Numbered from the stretch's first letter, positions 9,207 to 16,975 are shown. The stretch is DNA of 27,258 nt from Arcicella sp043769985 (GCA_043769985.1 JAYVIV010000162.1:1-27258), one strand, 5' to 3'. Notes: generated by a model not told the origin, from the sequence alone. Numbers and translations: made by a program.

Positions 9207-9452
9207 TTACCCTATCTCAATCTCCGCATCCAAACTTACTTCTTTACCTTTCATTGTTTCAACTTCTTTCCTAACTTCAAAGAGATTTTTTTGTAGTAAT
9301 TTTATCTTCTTTTCACGCATTTTCGCATCTTCTTCATTGTCTGAATTGTCAATTTTATTCTCGTGAAATTTGATTTTTACGTGAATCATTTGGGTAATTA
9401 TTTCAATCGCATCCTTGGCACTGAAATGTCCTTCAATCAATTGTATTTTCAT
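9207..9452 (-). CDS. Small coiled-coil protein of unknown function
   Basis: An 81-residue protein with no recognised domain. The N-terminus (MKIQLIEGHFSAKDAIEII) reads as a short strand followed by helix. Residues about 35-72 are highly charged with heptad-like spacing (EEDAKMREKKIKLLQKNLFEVRKEVETMKGKE), suggesting a coiled coil, possibly dimeric. It has no signal peptide or membrane segment. The start at 9452 is chosen because a 42-bp tandem duplication has copied exactly this ATG with the first seven codons and leader. It sits alone on the minus strand, 107 bp downstream of isocitrate dehydrogenase, and may be cotranscribed with it. Codon use and composition suggest a real gene, but function is unknown. 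Confidence 0.65.
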   Translation of the reverse strand: MKIQLIEGHFSAKDAIEIITQMIHVKIKFHENKIDNSDNEEDAKMREKKIKLLQKNLFEVRKEVETMKGKEVSLDAEIEIG

Positions 9453-9515
9453 AGTTTTTTATTAATATTTATTTTCAATCAATTGTATTTTCATAGTTTT
9501 TTATTAATATTTATT
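9432..9515. repeat. Perfect 42-bp tandem duplication covering a gene start
   Basis: Unit 1 is 9432-9473 and unit 2 is 9474-9515, and they are identical over 42 bp. Each unit holds, on the minus strand, about 21 bp of leader, the ATG and the first six codons after it of the small gene at 9207-9452. Perfect identity implies a recent slippage or unequal-exchange event. Confidence 0.95.
9462..9494 (-). CDS. Duplicated mini-ORF (10 codons) upstream of the small coiled-coil gene
   Basis: The second copy of the duplicated start reads MKIQLIENKY followed by TAA. Its stop lies 9 nt before the authentic ATG at 9452. Because the duplication is 42 bp (14 codons), this mini-ORF is in the same frame as the main gene, with the same leader sequence in front of each ATG. 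It could act as an upstream ORF that captures ribosomes and lets them reinitiate. Whether it is translated is unknown. Confidence 0.4.
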   Translation of the reverse strand: MKIQLIENKY

Positions 9516-9559
9516 GACGTTTAACCTACTATCGAAAAACGAACAACGAAGAACGATTT

Positions 9560-10996
9560 TTACTGTCCTTGACCCAATGAAAAGCCTAATTTACCATCGA
9601 ATGTATATAAATTTTCAGTTTTAATTGTATCAATATTTTGCTCCATAGCATCATTTAATAACTGAATAATGGTTGATTTACTTATTTTCTCCCCATCATT
9701 TGGTTTAAATCTACAACGCCAATGGTCGGTACAGAAAGTCTCTTCAAAACCTTCGGGCCAAACCTTTATTCCACGGTTGGTAATCATTGAAAGCATCGCT
9801 TCTGAACGATTCAGTTTTTGAACTTTATCCGCTAATTCATCAGGATTTAAACCATTCCAATGCACGAAAATATCTACACCCACCAACTCTTTTTTGGCAG
9901 AGGATTTCCGTTGATACTTTGGCAAATTCAAAGCAGAACTATTAGCATAAGACACTGATTTTAAGATACTTGGCACTTCGCCAAGATTTGCAATTACTGC
10001 ATCAGCAAACTCACTTGTTCCTACTTTCTGCTTACTAACTCCTTCCTTAAAAATGTCATACGTATGAATTCCATCTTCGATTGTTTTGAGCCAAGCATTC
10101 TGTACTTTTTCAGCGACTTTTGTTTGTCCAATATGATTCAACATCATTACTGCACCTTCTAAAAGTCCCGAAGGATTCGCCAAATTTTGCCCCGCTCTTC
10201 GTGGTGCTGAACCGTGAATTGCCTCGAACATCGCACAAGTTTCGCCAATATTTGCCGAACCAGCCAAACCAACCGAACCTGCAATTTGTGCCGCCACATC
10301 CGACAATACATCTCCGTACAAATTTGGCATTACAATTACATCAAAAATCTCAGGCGTATCGGCCATTTTTGCCGCTCCAATGTCAATAATCCAATGCTCG
10401 TTTTCGATGTTTGGATATTCCTTAGCGATTTCATCAAAAACCTGATGAAATAGTCCATCGGTTTGTTTCATGATGTTGTCTTTCGTGAAACAAGTCACTT
10501 TTTTCCTGCCGTACTGTTTAGCGTATTCAAAGGCATAACGAACAATTTTTTCACATCCTGGACGGCTGATTAATTTCAAACATTGCACCACTTCATCGGT
10601 TTGTTGGTGTTCGATTCCTGCGTATAAATCTTCTTCGTTTTCACGCACAATCACAATATCCATTTCGGGATGTTTGGTGTTCACAAAAGGATGTAAACTC
10701 ATGCAAGGACGCACGTTTGAGTATAAACCTAAAAATTTGCGAGTAGTCACATTCAAACTCTTATAACCGCCTCCTTGTGGGGTAGTGATTGGGGCTTTCA
10801 AAAATACTTTATTTCGTCTGATTACCTCCCACGATTCTTTGGCAATTCCTGCTGTATTGCCAGCCAAATAGACTTTTTCGCCTACTTCAATCTCTTCAAT
10901 TTCAATTTCGGCACCCGCTGCCATGATAATTTTTAGGGTTGCATCCATAATTTCTGGACCAATTCCATCGCCTTTTGCTACTGTTATTTTTGTCAT
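9560..10996 (-). CDS. icd: Isocitrate dehydrogenase, Thermus-type with C-terminal extension
   Basis: A 478-residue cytoplasmic TCA-cycle enzyme converting isocitrate to 2-oxoglutarate and CO2. It has the GDGIGPE start and the substrate motif with Ser80, Asn82 and Arg86 (KSLNVTTRK). Arg96, Arg118 and Tyr125 lie in VRENEEDLYAG, and metal-binding aspartates are in NLYGDVLSD (Asp229, Asp233). The cofactor loop HGSAPRRAGQNLANPSG carries Arg266-Arg267 where E. coli has Lys344-Tyr345, which favours NADP over NAD (inference). Residues about 350-478 form the extra C-terminal domain found in Thermus-type enzymes, explaining the length above the usual 415. A LysR regulator is divergent, 222 bp away across a palindromic repeat. 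Confidence 0.92.
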   Translation of the reverse strand: MTKITVAKGDGIGPEIMDATLKIIMAAGAEIEIEEIEVGEKVYLAGNTAGIAKESWEVIRRNKVFLKAPITTPQGGGYKSLNVTTRKFLGLYSNVRPCMSLHPFVNTKHPEMDIVIVRENEEDLYAGIEHQQTDEVVQCLKLISRPGCEKIVRYAFEYAKQYGRKKVTCFTKDNIMKQTDGLFHQVFDEIAKEYPNIENEHWIIDIGAAKMADTPEIFDVIVMPNLYGDVLSDVAAQIAGSVGLAGSANIGETCAMFEAIHGSAPRRAGQNLANPSGLLEGAVMMLNHIGQTKVAEKVQNAWLKTIEDGIHTYDIFKEGVSKQKVGTSEFADAVIANLGEVPSILKSVSYANSSALNLPKYQRKSSAKKELVGVDIFVHWNGLNPDELADKVQKLNRSEAMLSMITNRGIKVWPEGFEETFCTDHWRCRFKPNDGEKISKSTIIQLLNDAMEQNIDTIKTENLYTFDGKLGFSLGQGQ

Positions 10997-11018
10997 TTTG
11001 TTATTAAGGTTTTAATTT

Positions 11019-11135
11019 GCCACCAAGGCTCTAAGACGCTAAGTTTTTTAATTTAATGGTATTTTATTATAATTAGTCATAAATAAATTGCAGTGTCTAA
11101 TTTTTATTTTCTTGGTGTCTTCGTGCCTTGGTGGC
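11019..11135. repeat. Palindromic intergenic repeat, family A copy 2 (GCCACCAAG type)
   Basis: The ends are GCCACCAAGGC at 11019 and GCCTTGGTGGC ending at 11135, with the inverted pairing extending with gaps into AAGACGCTAAG and CTTGGTGTCTTCG. Compared with copy 1 at 3064-3198 it is in reverse orientation: its left end, read on the minus strand, matches the right end of copy 1 (AAAAAACTTAG followed by the GCCTTGGTGGC block). The centre is AT-rich with no inner palindrome. It separates the divergent isocitrate dehydrogenase and LysR genes. Confidence 0.83.
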
Positions 11136-11186
11136 AATTTATTTTAACACCACAAAGTTCTTACTTACAATTCATAAATTTTTATT

Positions 11187-11194
11187 TATATTTG
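11187..11194 (+). promoter_or_regulatory. Candidate -7 promoter element of the LysR gene
   Basis: TATATTTG fits the Bacteroidota -7 consensus TAnnTTTG and lies 24 bp before the LysR ATG. No clear TTTG is seen 19-21 bp upstream, so support is partial. Confidence 0.35.
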
Positions 11195-11218
11195 TAATGA
11201 TTAACATAAAATATATTT

Positions 11219-12145
11219 ATGAATTATACCTTAAATCAACTCCAAATATTTTTGAAAGTAACGCAAAATCAAAGCATTACGAAAGCCGCCGAAGAGTTAA
11301 ACCTCACACAACCAGCGGTTTCTATTCAACTTAAAAATTTTCAAGACCAATTTGAAATTCCATTGACAGAAGTAATTGGAAGGCAATTATACGTAACTGA
11401 TTTTGGCAAAGAAATTGCCCTTGCCACCGAGAATATTTTAAACGAAGTGTATGCCATTAATTACAAAACAATGGCTCACAGGGGTCAATTGGCAGGAAAA
11501 TTGAAGATTTCGGTGGTTTCTACGGGCAAATATGTAATTCCCTATTTCTTATCCGATTTCTTGAAAAAGCATGAAGGCATTGAATTGATTTTGGATGTAA
11601 CCAACAAAGCAAAAGTCATTGAAAGTATTGAAAAAAATGAAGTAGATTTCTCATTGGTTTCTATTTTACCCGAAAAGTTATTGATTGAAAATGTAGAATT
11701 AATGCAAAACAAATTATTCTTAGTCAGTAATAAAAAATTTAAAATTAAAACTAATAAAAAACATGAAAATAGCATTTTAGAAGAAATACCGCTGATTTAC
11801 AGAGAACAAGGCTCAGGCACAAGATTAACGATGGAAAGATTTATTGAAAACAATAATTTAAAAGTAAAAAAGAAAATGAAATTGACTTCCAATGAAGCCG
11901 TTAAACAGGCAGTAATTGCAGGCTTAGGTTGTTCAATTATGCCCTTGATTGGACTAAGAAGTGAATTAACCCATGGAGATTTACAAATTATTCCCGTAAA
12001 AGGTTTTCCAATTAAATCAACTTGGCAATTGATTTGGGCTAAAAATAAGAATTTTTCGCCCGTAGCCAGTTCATTTTTAGCTTATATCAGGCAAGAAAAA
12101 GACAAAATTATTAAGGAAAAATTTGATTGGATTGAGGCATATTAG
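11219..12145 (+). CDS. LysR-family transcriptional regulator
   Basis: A 308-residue DNA-binding regulator. Residues about 1-62 are the winged helix-turn-helix (LNQLQIFLKV, SITKAAEELNLTQPAVS, IGRQLYVTDFGKE), and residues about 88-300 are a periplasmic-binding-protein-like effector domain (GKLKISVVSTGKYVIPYFL, later VIAGLGCSIMPL). The effector-domain layout resembles the CbbR/CysB group. It is divergent from isocitrate dehydrogenase, the usual LysR geometry for controlling the neighbour, but the 222-bp gap is mostly a palindromic repeat, so an operator cannot be picked out. The ATG at 11219 begins directly at the conserved MNYTLNQL helix. The effector is unknown. Confidence 0.9.
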   Translation: MNYTLNQLQIFLKVTQNQSITKAAEELNLTQPAVSIQLKNFQDQFEIPLTEVIGRQLYVTDFGKEIALATENILNEVYAINYKTMAHRGQLAGKLKISVVSTGKYVIPYFLSDFLKKHEGIELILDVTNKAKVIESIEKNEVDFSLVSILPEKLLIENVELMQNKLFLVSNKKFKIKTNKKHENSILEEIPLIYREQGSGTRLTMERFIENNNLKVKKKMKLTSNEAVKQAVIAGLGCSIMPLIGLRSELTHGDLQIIPVKGFPIKSTWQLIWAKNKNFSPVASSFLAYIRQEKDKIIKEKFDWIEAY

Positions 12146-12296
12146 ACGAAACATTATGGTATGCTCAAGACAATCTTATTATTATAATTGAAACCTCAAA
12201 TGTATGTGCTATTTGATTTGTTCAATGACCAGAATGTTGCAAGAAAAATATCTGCGACGAACTTCACTTTAAATATTTTTTGAACTCAAATTTAGT

Positions 12297-12304
12297 TAAT
12301 TTTG
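12297..12304 (+). promoter_or_regulatory. Candidate -7 promoter element of the DUF1456 gene
   Basis: TAATTTTG fits TAnnTTTG, 31 bp before the ATG at 12336. A TTTG at 12279-12282 is only 14 bp upstream, shorter than the usual 19-21, so the match is incomplete. Confidence 0.33.
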
Positions 12305-12335
12305 GACTTCAAAGAATTAACAATCACGAATAATC

Positions 12336-12569
12336 ATGTCAAACAACGATATTTTCAAGAAACTCAGAGTAGCATTAAGTCTTCGTAATGATGACATTAT
12401 TGAGATAACTAAATTAGTAGGATTCACGGTCACTAAGGCTGAGTTGGGTGATATTTTCAGAGCCGAAGACCATCCCAATTTCAAGAAATGTGGCGACCAG
12501 ATTTTGCGAAATTTTCTAAATGGATTGGTCATTCACATGAGAGGACCGAGAGAGGAGAAGGGCGTTTAA
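12336..12569 (+). CDS. DUF1456 (YehS-like) protein, single-repeat form
   Basis: A 77-residue protein matching the DUF1456 module. Helix IFKKLRVALSLRNDDIIEI, then the marker FKKCGDQILRNFLNGLV, closely resemble the second of the two modules in E. coli YehS (KKLRIAFSL, then FRECGDQFLRYFLRGL). YehS-type proteins are about 150 residues with two modules, so this is a half-length form. A single-module protein would probably need to dimerise (inference). Function of the family is unknown. The gene is intact with a plausible promoter. Its stop overlaps that of the convergent decarboxylase: both stops share the palindrome TTAA at 12566-12569, leaving no room for a terminator. Confidence 0.8.
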   Translation: MSNNDIFKKLRVALSLRNDDIIEITKLVGFTVTKAELGDIFRAEDHPNFKKCGDQILRNFLNGLVIHMRGPREEKGV

Positions 12570-13975
12570 TCACCCTTACCCAACCTACAAACATCTTCCA
12601 ACAACTCTCTCAAATCCGCAATCGTAGTCAAAGGATTCATCAACGAAACTCGTAAAAACGTCCGTTCACGGAGGGTTGTTTGAACTATGTAAAATTTTCC
12701 ATCATTTAATAATTTATTTCTAATCTCCTGAATTTCAACATCTTGCTTGTCCTTTAAACGAAAACATACAATATTACATTCTGGATTTATCCCTAATTCA
12801 AAATCTGGATGAGCTTCAATCATTTCGCCAAATTGTTGCCCTAAATCATAAAGATAATCAACGTGTTCTGCCAGCAATTCTTCTCCGTAGGTTTTCAGGA
12901 TTGAATAAACCTTTACACTCATCATCAACTTGGTACATTCAAAAGTCCGTTTTCCAGAATTAAACCAGTCTTGCGAAGTCTGATTCGACCATAAATACTG
13001 AGCCTTTTGTTGGAAAGTTTGGTAAGAATCATCGTTATCCTTGAAAATCAAAGCCGTAACCAAAGCGGGTGTCAAAAGCATTTTGTGCCAATCAATGACG
13101 ACTGAATCCGCCAACTCAATTCCTTTCACTTTATGATTATATTTTTCCGAGAAAATAACTGCCCCACCATGAGCCCCATCAACATGAAACCATAGATTTT
13201 TTTCTTGGGCGAATTTTTCAATTTCCTCCAAATCATCATAAGAACCCGTAGAAGTTGAACATGATGAACCAATGATTGCAATAACATGAAAGCCTTTTTC
13301 GACAGCCTCTTGATAATATTTATCTAATAATTCCGTTCGCATCTGGAAGGCTTCATTCGTTGGAATTTTTATGATTCCTTCGCTTCCCATACCCATAATT
13401 CTGGCGGCACGGTCAATGCAATAATGGGCTTCTTCTGATACTATTACCGCCAATCTTTCATTGCTTCCTTCTTCCCAAACATCCGTTGGAGCGTATTTTG
13501 CCCGAGCCGTCAAAAGTGCTGTAAGGTTTGCCAATGTCCCTCCCGATGTCAAAATTCCACCCGATTTTTCATCAAATCCAATGCGTTTTGCCATCAAATC
13601 CGTCACGATTTTTTCTAAGGGATTTGAAACTAAACCCATTTCATAAACCGCCATGCCGTTGTTCAAAAGGGCAGTTAGCATACTCGTAGTGGCGGCAATC
13701 GGAGCAATCACCCCCACCTGATGTCCCACGTAACGTGGATTGTGTAGTTTGGTGGATTTTTCAATCACTTTTTTGAAAAAATCAGAGGGATTTTCGTTCA
13801 CGCCTTCGGCAAAATCATCTTCCCAAAACGCCAAATTCTCTTCGGGCGAATGAAACGGAATCGCCTGATTTTTACGATTTTGAGATTCGGAAAGATAATC
13901 TGCCAGTAAGTCCACCATTTGATGGGCTTGCTCACGAAATGAATCTGGGGAGAAGGCTTTTTGAATATTTGTCAT
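12566..13975 (-). CDS. PLP-dependent group II amino-acid decarboxylase
   Basis: A 469-residue cytoplasmic enzyme removing the alpha-carboxyl of an amino acid to give an amine. Group II (Pfam pyridoxal_deC) hallmarks are present: HNPRYVGHQVG at 78-88, SGGTLANLTAL at 144-154, His184 (stacks on PLP) in SEEAHYCIDRA, Asp266 (pyridine nitrogen) in HVDGAHGG, and Lys298 (Schiff base) in DWHKMLL. The overall look is closest to L-2,4-diaminobutyrate or aromatic-amino-acid decarboxylases; the substrate cannot be settled by eye. It follows kynureninase on the same strand, separated by a 165-bp gap holding a family B palindrome, so a role in tryptophan-derived amino-acid breakdown is possible but only inferred. 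Confidence 0.88.
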   Translation of the reverse strand: MTNIQKAFSPDSFREQAHQMVDLLADYLSESQNRKNQAIPFHSPEENLAFWEDDFAEGVNENPSDFFKKVIEKSTKLHNPRYVGHQVGVIAPIAATTSMLTALLNNGMAVYEMGLVSNPLEKIVTDLMAKRIGFDEKSGGILTSGGTLANLTALLTARAKYAPTDVWEEGSNERLAVIVSEEAHYCIDRAARIMGMGSEGIIKIPTNEAFQMRTELLDKYYQEAVEKGFHVIAIIGSSCSTSTGSYDDLEEIEKFAQEKNLWFHVDGAHGGAVIFSEKYNHKVKGIELADSVVIDWHKMLLTPALVTALIFKDNDDSYQTFQQKAQYLWSNQTSQDWFNSGKRTFECTKLMMSVKVYSILKTYGEELLAEHVDYLYDLGQQFGEMIEAHPDFELGINPECNIVCFRLKDKQDVEIQEIRNKLLNDGKFYIVQTTLRERTFLRVSLMNPLTTIADLRELLEDVCRLGKGD

Positions 13976-14034
13976 GGTTTTCTTTAATTACTTAGTAACG
14001 GTAAAATAATAATTTACAATAAATTTTAAACCTG

Positions 14035-14126
14035 AAACCTCACCCCCAACCCCTCTCCGATGAAGAGGGGAGTTTTAACATCAAATTACTCCCCTCTCCA
14101 TCGGAGAGGGGTTGGGGGTGAGGTTT
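14035..14126. repeat. Palindromic intergenic repeat, family B copy 2 (CCTCACCC type)
   Basis: The arms 14035-14062 and 14099-14126 are perfect 28-bp inverted repeats (AAACCTCACCCCCAACCCCT...GATG). Pairing resumes after a one-base offset (GAGGGGAGT with ACTCCCCTC), leaving a short AT loop. It lies between the decarboxylase start and the kynureninase stop on the same strand, so a read-through transcript would contain a very stable hairpin. Related copies are at 4911-5027 and 16866-16965. Confidence 0.9.
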
Positions 14127-14140
14127 TTATAAGTTATTTT

Positions 14141-15403
14141 TTATCGAATACTTAACGCCTCCCCTACTCTAAAAATGTCTTCAAAAGTATTATACAAAGG
14201 CACAGGTGAAAGTCGAATAACGTTAGGTTCTCGCCAATCGCCGATGATGCGATTTTTAATGAGTTTATCGAATAGTTCTTTACCATTTTTTTCCACCAAA
14301 ATGGATAATTGACAACCGCAATCTTCTGCGTTTATGGGCGTAATAATGTTCAAAATATTCTCATTTTTTTGATTAAATTCTTCGAGAACAAACCGTAAAT
14401 ATTCGGTTAATTTTATGCTCTTTTTTCTGAGATTTCCATTACCCGCTTTGTCCGTGATTTCCAACGCTGCCCTATGACACGCCATGGCTAAAATCGTGGG
14501 CGTACTCAATTGCCAACCGTCTGCACCTTGCATTGGCACAAAGCCCTTTTGCATCTTGAAACGAGTGGCTTCATCATATCCCCACCAACCCGCAAGTCGT
14601 TGTAAATCAGACTGATGATAATTTTCATGAACAAAGATTCCAGATACGCCACCCATGCCAGAATTGAGGTATTTATAGGAACACCAAACAGCAAAATCCA
14701 CCTTCCAATCGTGCAAATTTAAGGGGATATTACCCACACAATGAGCCAAGTCAAAGCCAACTTTTGCCCCAATGGATTGTGCTTTTCGGGTAATATTTTC
14801 CATATCAAAAACTTGCCCAGAATAGTAATTGATTCCACCCATCATTACGAGTGCGATAGAGTCTTTATTTTCCTCAATTTTTTGTAAAATATCTTCCGTC
14901 TTGAGCGTAAATTCACCCTCTCTTGGGAAGACTTCAATAAGGGCTTCATCTGGATTAATTCCTCTAAATTTTAGATGTGTTTCGAGGGCATATTGATCGG
15001 ATGGGAAAGCACCGCCTTCGGTCAAAATTTTGTAGCGTGTGGGTGTAGGTTGATAAAACGAAACCATCATCAAATGTAAATTGACGGTTAAGTTATTCAT
15101 CACTGTCACTTCCGAAGGCTTCCCTCCTACTATTCTTGCCAACGGTTCTTTGAGATGTTGAAGGTAATTTATCCAGTTATCTTCGCCTTCAAACCAACCT
15201 TCAACGCCCAAATTTTGCCATTTATCTAACTCATTATCAAGGGTTTGACGAACAGATTTTGGTTGCAATCCCAAAGAATTTCCACATAAATAAATCTGTT
15301 GTTTCCCTTCATGTATGGGCAGGTGAAAGAGGTCTTTGAAATCTTTTAGTGGGTCTTCTTGGTCAAGTTGTTGAGCGAATTGGAGGGTATTTTGATAGGT
15401 CAT
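14141..15403 (-). CDS. kynU: Kynureninase
   Basis: A 420-residue PLP enzyme that cleaves kynurenine or 3-hydroxykynurenine to anthranilate or 3-hydroxyanthranilate plus alanine. Family signatures: YLCGNSLGLQPK at 38-49, GVEGWFEG at 66-73, EGGAFPSDQYA at 129-139, Asp218 and His221 in GFDLAHCVGN, and Lys244 (PLP lysine) in CSYKYLNSGMGG. Length equals the usual value. No tryptophan dioxygenase, kynurenine monooxygenase or formamidase is in the window, so its pathway partners are elsewhere. A well-formed promoter precedes it at 15426-15456, giving it its own transcription start despite the upstream gene on the same strand. Confidence 0.94.
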   Translation of the reverse strand: MTYQNTLQFAQQLDQEDPLKDFKDLFHLPIHEGKQQIYLCGNSLGLQPKSVRQTLDNELDKWQNLGVEGWFEGEDNWINYLQHLKEPLARIVGGKPSEVTVMNNLTVNLHLMMVSFYQPTPTRYKILTEGGAFPSDQYALETHLKFRGINPDEALIEVFPREGEFTLKTEDILQKIEENKDSIALVMMGGINYYSGQVFDMENITRKAQSIGAKVGFDLAHCVGNIPLNLHDWKVDFAVWCSYKYLNSGMGGVSGIFVHENYHQSDLQRLAGWWGYDEATRFKMQKGFVPMQGADGWQLSTPTILAMACHRAALEITDKAGNGNLRKKSIKLTEYLRFVLEEFNQKNENILNIITPINAEDCGCQLSILVEKNGKELFDKLIKNRIIGDWREPNVIRLSPVPLYNTFEDIFRVGEALSIR

Positions 15404-15425
15404 TTGTTTTGTTGATGATTTCTTA

Positions 15426-15456
15426 CAAAACTACTGATAAAGGGTAGATGTTCAAA
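15426..15456 (-). promoter_or_regulatory. Bacteroidota-type promoter of kynU
   Basis: On the minus strand TTTG (15456-15453), a 19-bp spacer and TAGTTTTG (15433-15426) match both elements of the Bacteroidota housekeeping promoter with ideal spacing. Transcription would start near 15420, about 17 nt before the kynU ATG. Confidence 0.6.
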
Positions 15457-15463
15457 GTGATTG

Positions 15464-15949
15464 TTATTGAAAACTCGCCACAAACGCTTCGGGTTTATCG
15501 GGCGTGAGAATAATTTTCTTATGGTCTTTGGTTTCGATTAAAACTATGTTATTTCTACGAGTAGTATACCATATCATATCGCCTAATTTATCATTCGAAA
15601 ATTTCCCGAAACTACCAAAGAAACCGCCCACTCCAAATGTACGAATACTATTTTTGATTTGTGACTCATCAATCTCTTGAACGGATTGGATATTATCTCT
15701 ATTGATTTCAACATCATTTACCATTCTGTGAATCAGTAACTTATCGGAGGAAACAGCGTAATTGTTTGGGCGTAAAGAAAATGGAATACCATAAATAACT
15801 ATCCCCAAAATTAAGTAGAATATTATTGTAAATTGGGTGTCTTCTGGTGACATTTTAATGCTAATTAAACACATTACAATTAAGATAAGAAATGCCAAAA
15901 TAGTTATAATCTTATTTGATTTGTCTAAGGAAGTAGTGAATGTTGTCAT
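15464..15949 (-). CDS. Small membrane protein with PH-like domain
   Basis: A 161-residue protein with two adjacent hydrophobic segments (about 14-31 and 40-57) forming a membrane hairpin. A beta-rich soluble part (about 64-161) follows (YAVSSDKLLIHRMVNDVEINRDNI, then NIVLIETKDHKKIILTPDKPEAFV). This order, two transmembrane helices and then strands with the 'ILTPDKPEAFV' ending, is typical of bacterial PH-domain proteins of unknown role. There is no enzymatic motif. It is 60 bp upstream of kynureninase on the same strand, but kynU has its own promoter, so functional linkage is uncertain. Confidence is good that it is a gene, moderate for the fold. Confidence 0.75.
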   Translation of the reverse strand: MTTFTTSLDKSNKIITILAFLILIVMCLISIKMSPEDTQFTIIFYLILGIVIYGIPFSLRPNNYAVSSDKLLIHRMVNDVEINRDNIQSVQEIDESQIKNSIRTFGVGGFFGSFGKFSNDKLGDMIWYTTRRNNIVLIETKDHKKIILTPDKPEAFVASFQ

Positions 15950-16037
15950 TGTTTTAGGGAGTTTATGTTATTGGTGTAAATGTAGGGGAAATTAGTCCAT
16001 TTAGGATTCAAGTAGATAATAAAAAATATAAATTGAT

Positions 16038-16134
16038 GTCATTGCGAGGCACGAAGCAATCTGTTAGATTGATGAAATAGCGTTCGAATACCTCTCCTCT
16101 TAAGCTGACAGATTGCTTCGTGCCTCGCAATGAC
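16038..16134. repeat. Palindromic intergenic repeat, family C (GTCATTGCGAGGCACGAAGC type)
   Basis: The arms 16038-16064 and 16108-16134 are perfect 27-bp inverted repeats separated by 43 bp. The end sequence GTCATTGCGAG...GAAGCAATCTG is of a kind I recognise as recurrent in many bacterial genomes (recollection, not searched). It lies between the LytTR regulator stop at 16142 and the PH-protein start at 15949, ending 7 bp from the former, so it may form the 3' end of the regulator transcript. Confidence 0.88.
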
Positions 16135-16141
16135 AAGACTC

Positions 16142-16846
16142 TTACATCACTTTCCAAAGCAATTTCAACGCCTCCATCAGCTCCCCGTGATAGCTTGCGG
16201 CAATCGGTACGAAAGTATCGTCAGTTACATTAATTTGATGTCTTTCCACTTTCAAAACGTGATTGAGATTGACTAAATAGGACTTATGAACTCGCATGAA
16301 TTTATTCTTGGGTAACGATTCCATCGCTTCCGTCATCGTCATTCGGGTAAGGGTTTTACGAGTTTTCTCTCTGAATGTCAAGTAATTACCGTCTGACTGG
16401 ATATACAACAAATCATCCAACACAATTCTGACTAAATCATAACCGTCTTTCACAAAAAGGTAGGGTGTTTCAACAGTTTCGCCCTTGGCATTTTGGTTAA
16501 TTTCATAGACTTTCTGACAAGATTTCATAAATCTGGTAAACTCAATGGGCTTGGTTAGATAATCCACGGCATTCAAGTTGAAGGCATCAACGGCATATTG
16601 AGAATAGGCAGTTGTGAAGATTACCGACGTATCATTTGGTAATAATTGAGAGAAATCCAAACCCGAGATATCGGGCATATTGATGTCTAAAAAGACCACA
16701 TCAATCGGATTTTTCTTCAAATATTCTAAGGCTTCTTTCGCACTTACGAAGGTTTCTTGGAGTTCTAAGAAACTAACTTTTTTGGCGTGTGCTTTGATGA
16801 CTTCCAAGGCTAATGGTTCATCGTCTATGGCTATGGCTTTTAGCAT
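16142..16846 (-). CDS. LytTR-family response regulator
   Basis: A 234-residue cytoplasmic regulator. Residues 1-115 are a CheY-like receiver with Asp9-Asp10 (DDEPLA), phospho-acceptor Asp54 (VFLDINMPD), Thr78/Thr79 (FTTAY) and Lys99 (YLTKPIEF). Residues about 138-234 are a LytTR DNA-binding domain (DLLYIQSDGNYLTF, FMRVHKSYLVNLNHV). Its partner is the LytS-type kinase 129 bp upstream on the same strand; a family B palindrome lies between them. LytTR regulators bind direct repeats upstream of membrane or cell-surface genes, and no such site was identified here. Confidence 0.95.
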   Translation of the reverse strand: MLKAIAIDDEPLALEVIKAHAKKVSFLELQETFVSAKEALEYLKKNPIDVVFLDINMPDISGLDFSQLLPNDTSVIFTTAYSQYAVDAFNLNAVDYLTKPIEFTRFMKSCQKVYEINQNAKGETVETPYLFVKDGYDLVRIVLDDLLYIQSDGNYLTFREKTRKTLTRMTMTEAMESLPKNKFMRVHKSYLVNLNHVLKVERHQINVTDDTFVPIAASYHGELMEALKLLWKVM

Positions 16847-16865
16847 TTTTGGGGTTTTGAATAAA

Positions 16866-16965
16866 CCTCACCCCCGACCCCTCTCCCGTGGAGAGGGGAG
16901 CTATTCGTCCGATTTTCGTCCGCTTGCTCCCCCTCTTTTCGGGAGAGGGGGCTGGGGGGGTGAGG
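16866..16965. repeat. Palindromic intergenic repeat, family B copy 3 (CCTCACCC type)
   Basis: The left arm begins CCTCACCCCCGACCCCTCTC at 16866 and the right arm ends GGGGGGGTGAGG at 16965, pairing with a few single-base differences; the central loop is about 40 bp. It lies inside the kinase-regulator operon, between the LytS-type stop and the LytTR start, and so would be transcribed. Confidence 0.85.
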
Positions 16966-16975
16966 CTTTCTGTTT

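Noticed and set aside
9111..9296. Plus-strand frame of 61 codons, and a minus-strand frame of 60 codons at 9011-9193
   Set aside because: Both are created by the family D palindrome and overlap real genes.
9432..9515. Two repeated units considered as the start of a CRISPR-like array
   Set aside because: Only two units with no spacer between them; it is a simple tandem duplication of a gene start.
11128..11334. 68-codon frame upstream of and overlapping the LysR gene
   Set aside because: It overlaps the LysR HTH in another frame, and its product has no recognisable features.
14035..14126. Family B hairpin as a simple Rho-independent terminator
   Set aside because: The same sequence recurs at three sites with loops of different length, so it is a repeat family; it may still stop transcription secondarily.
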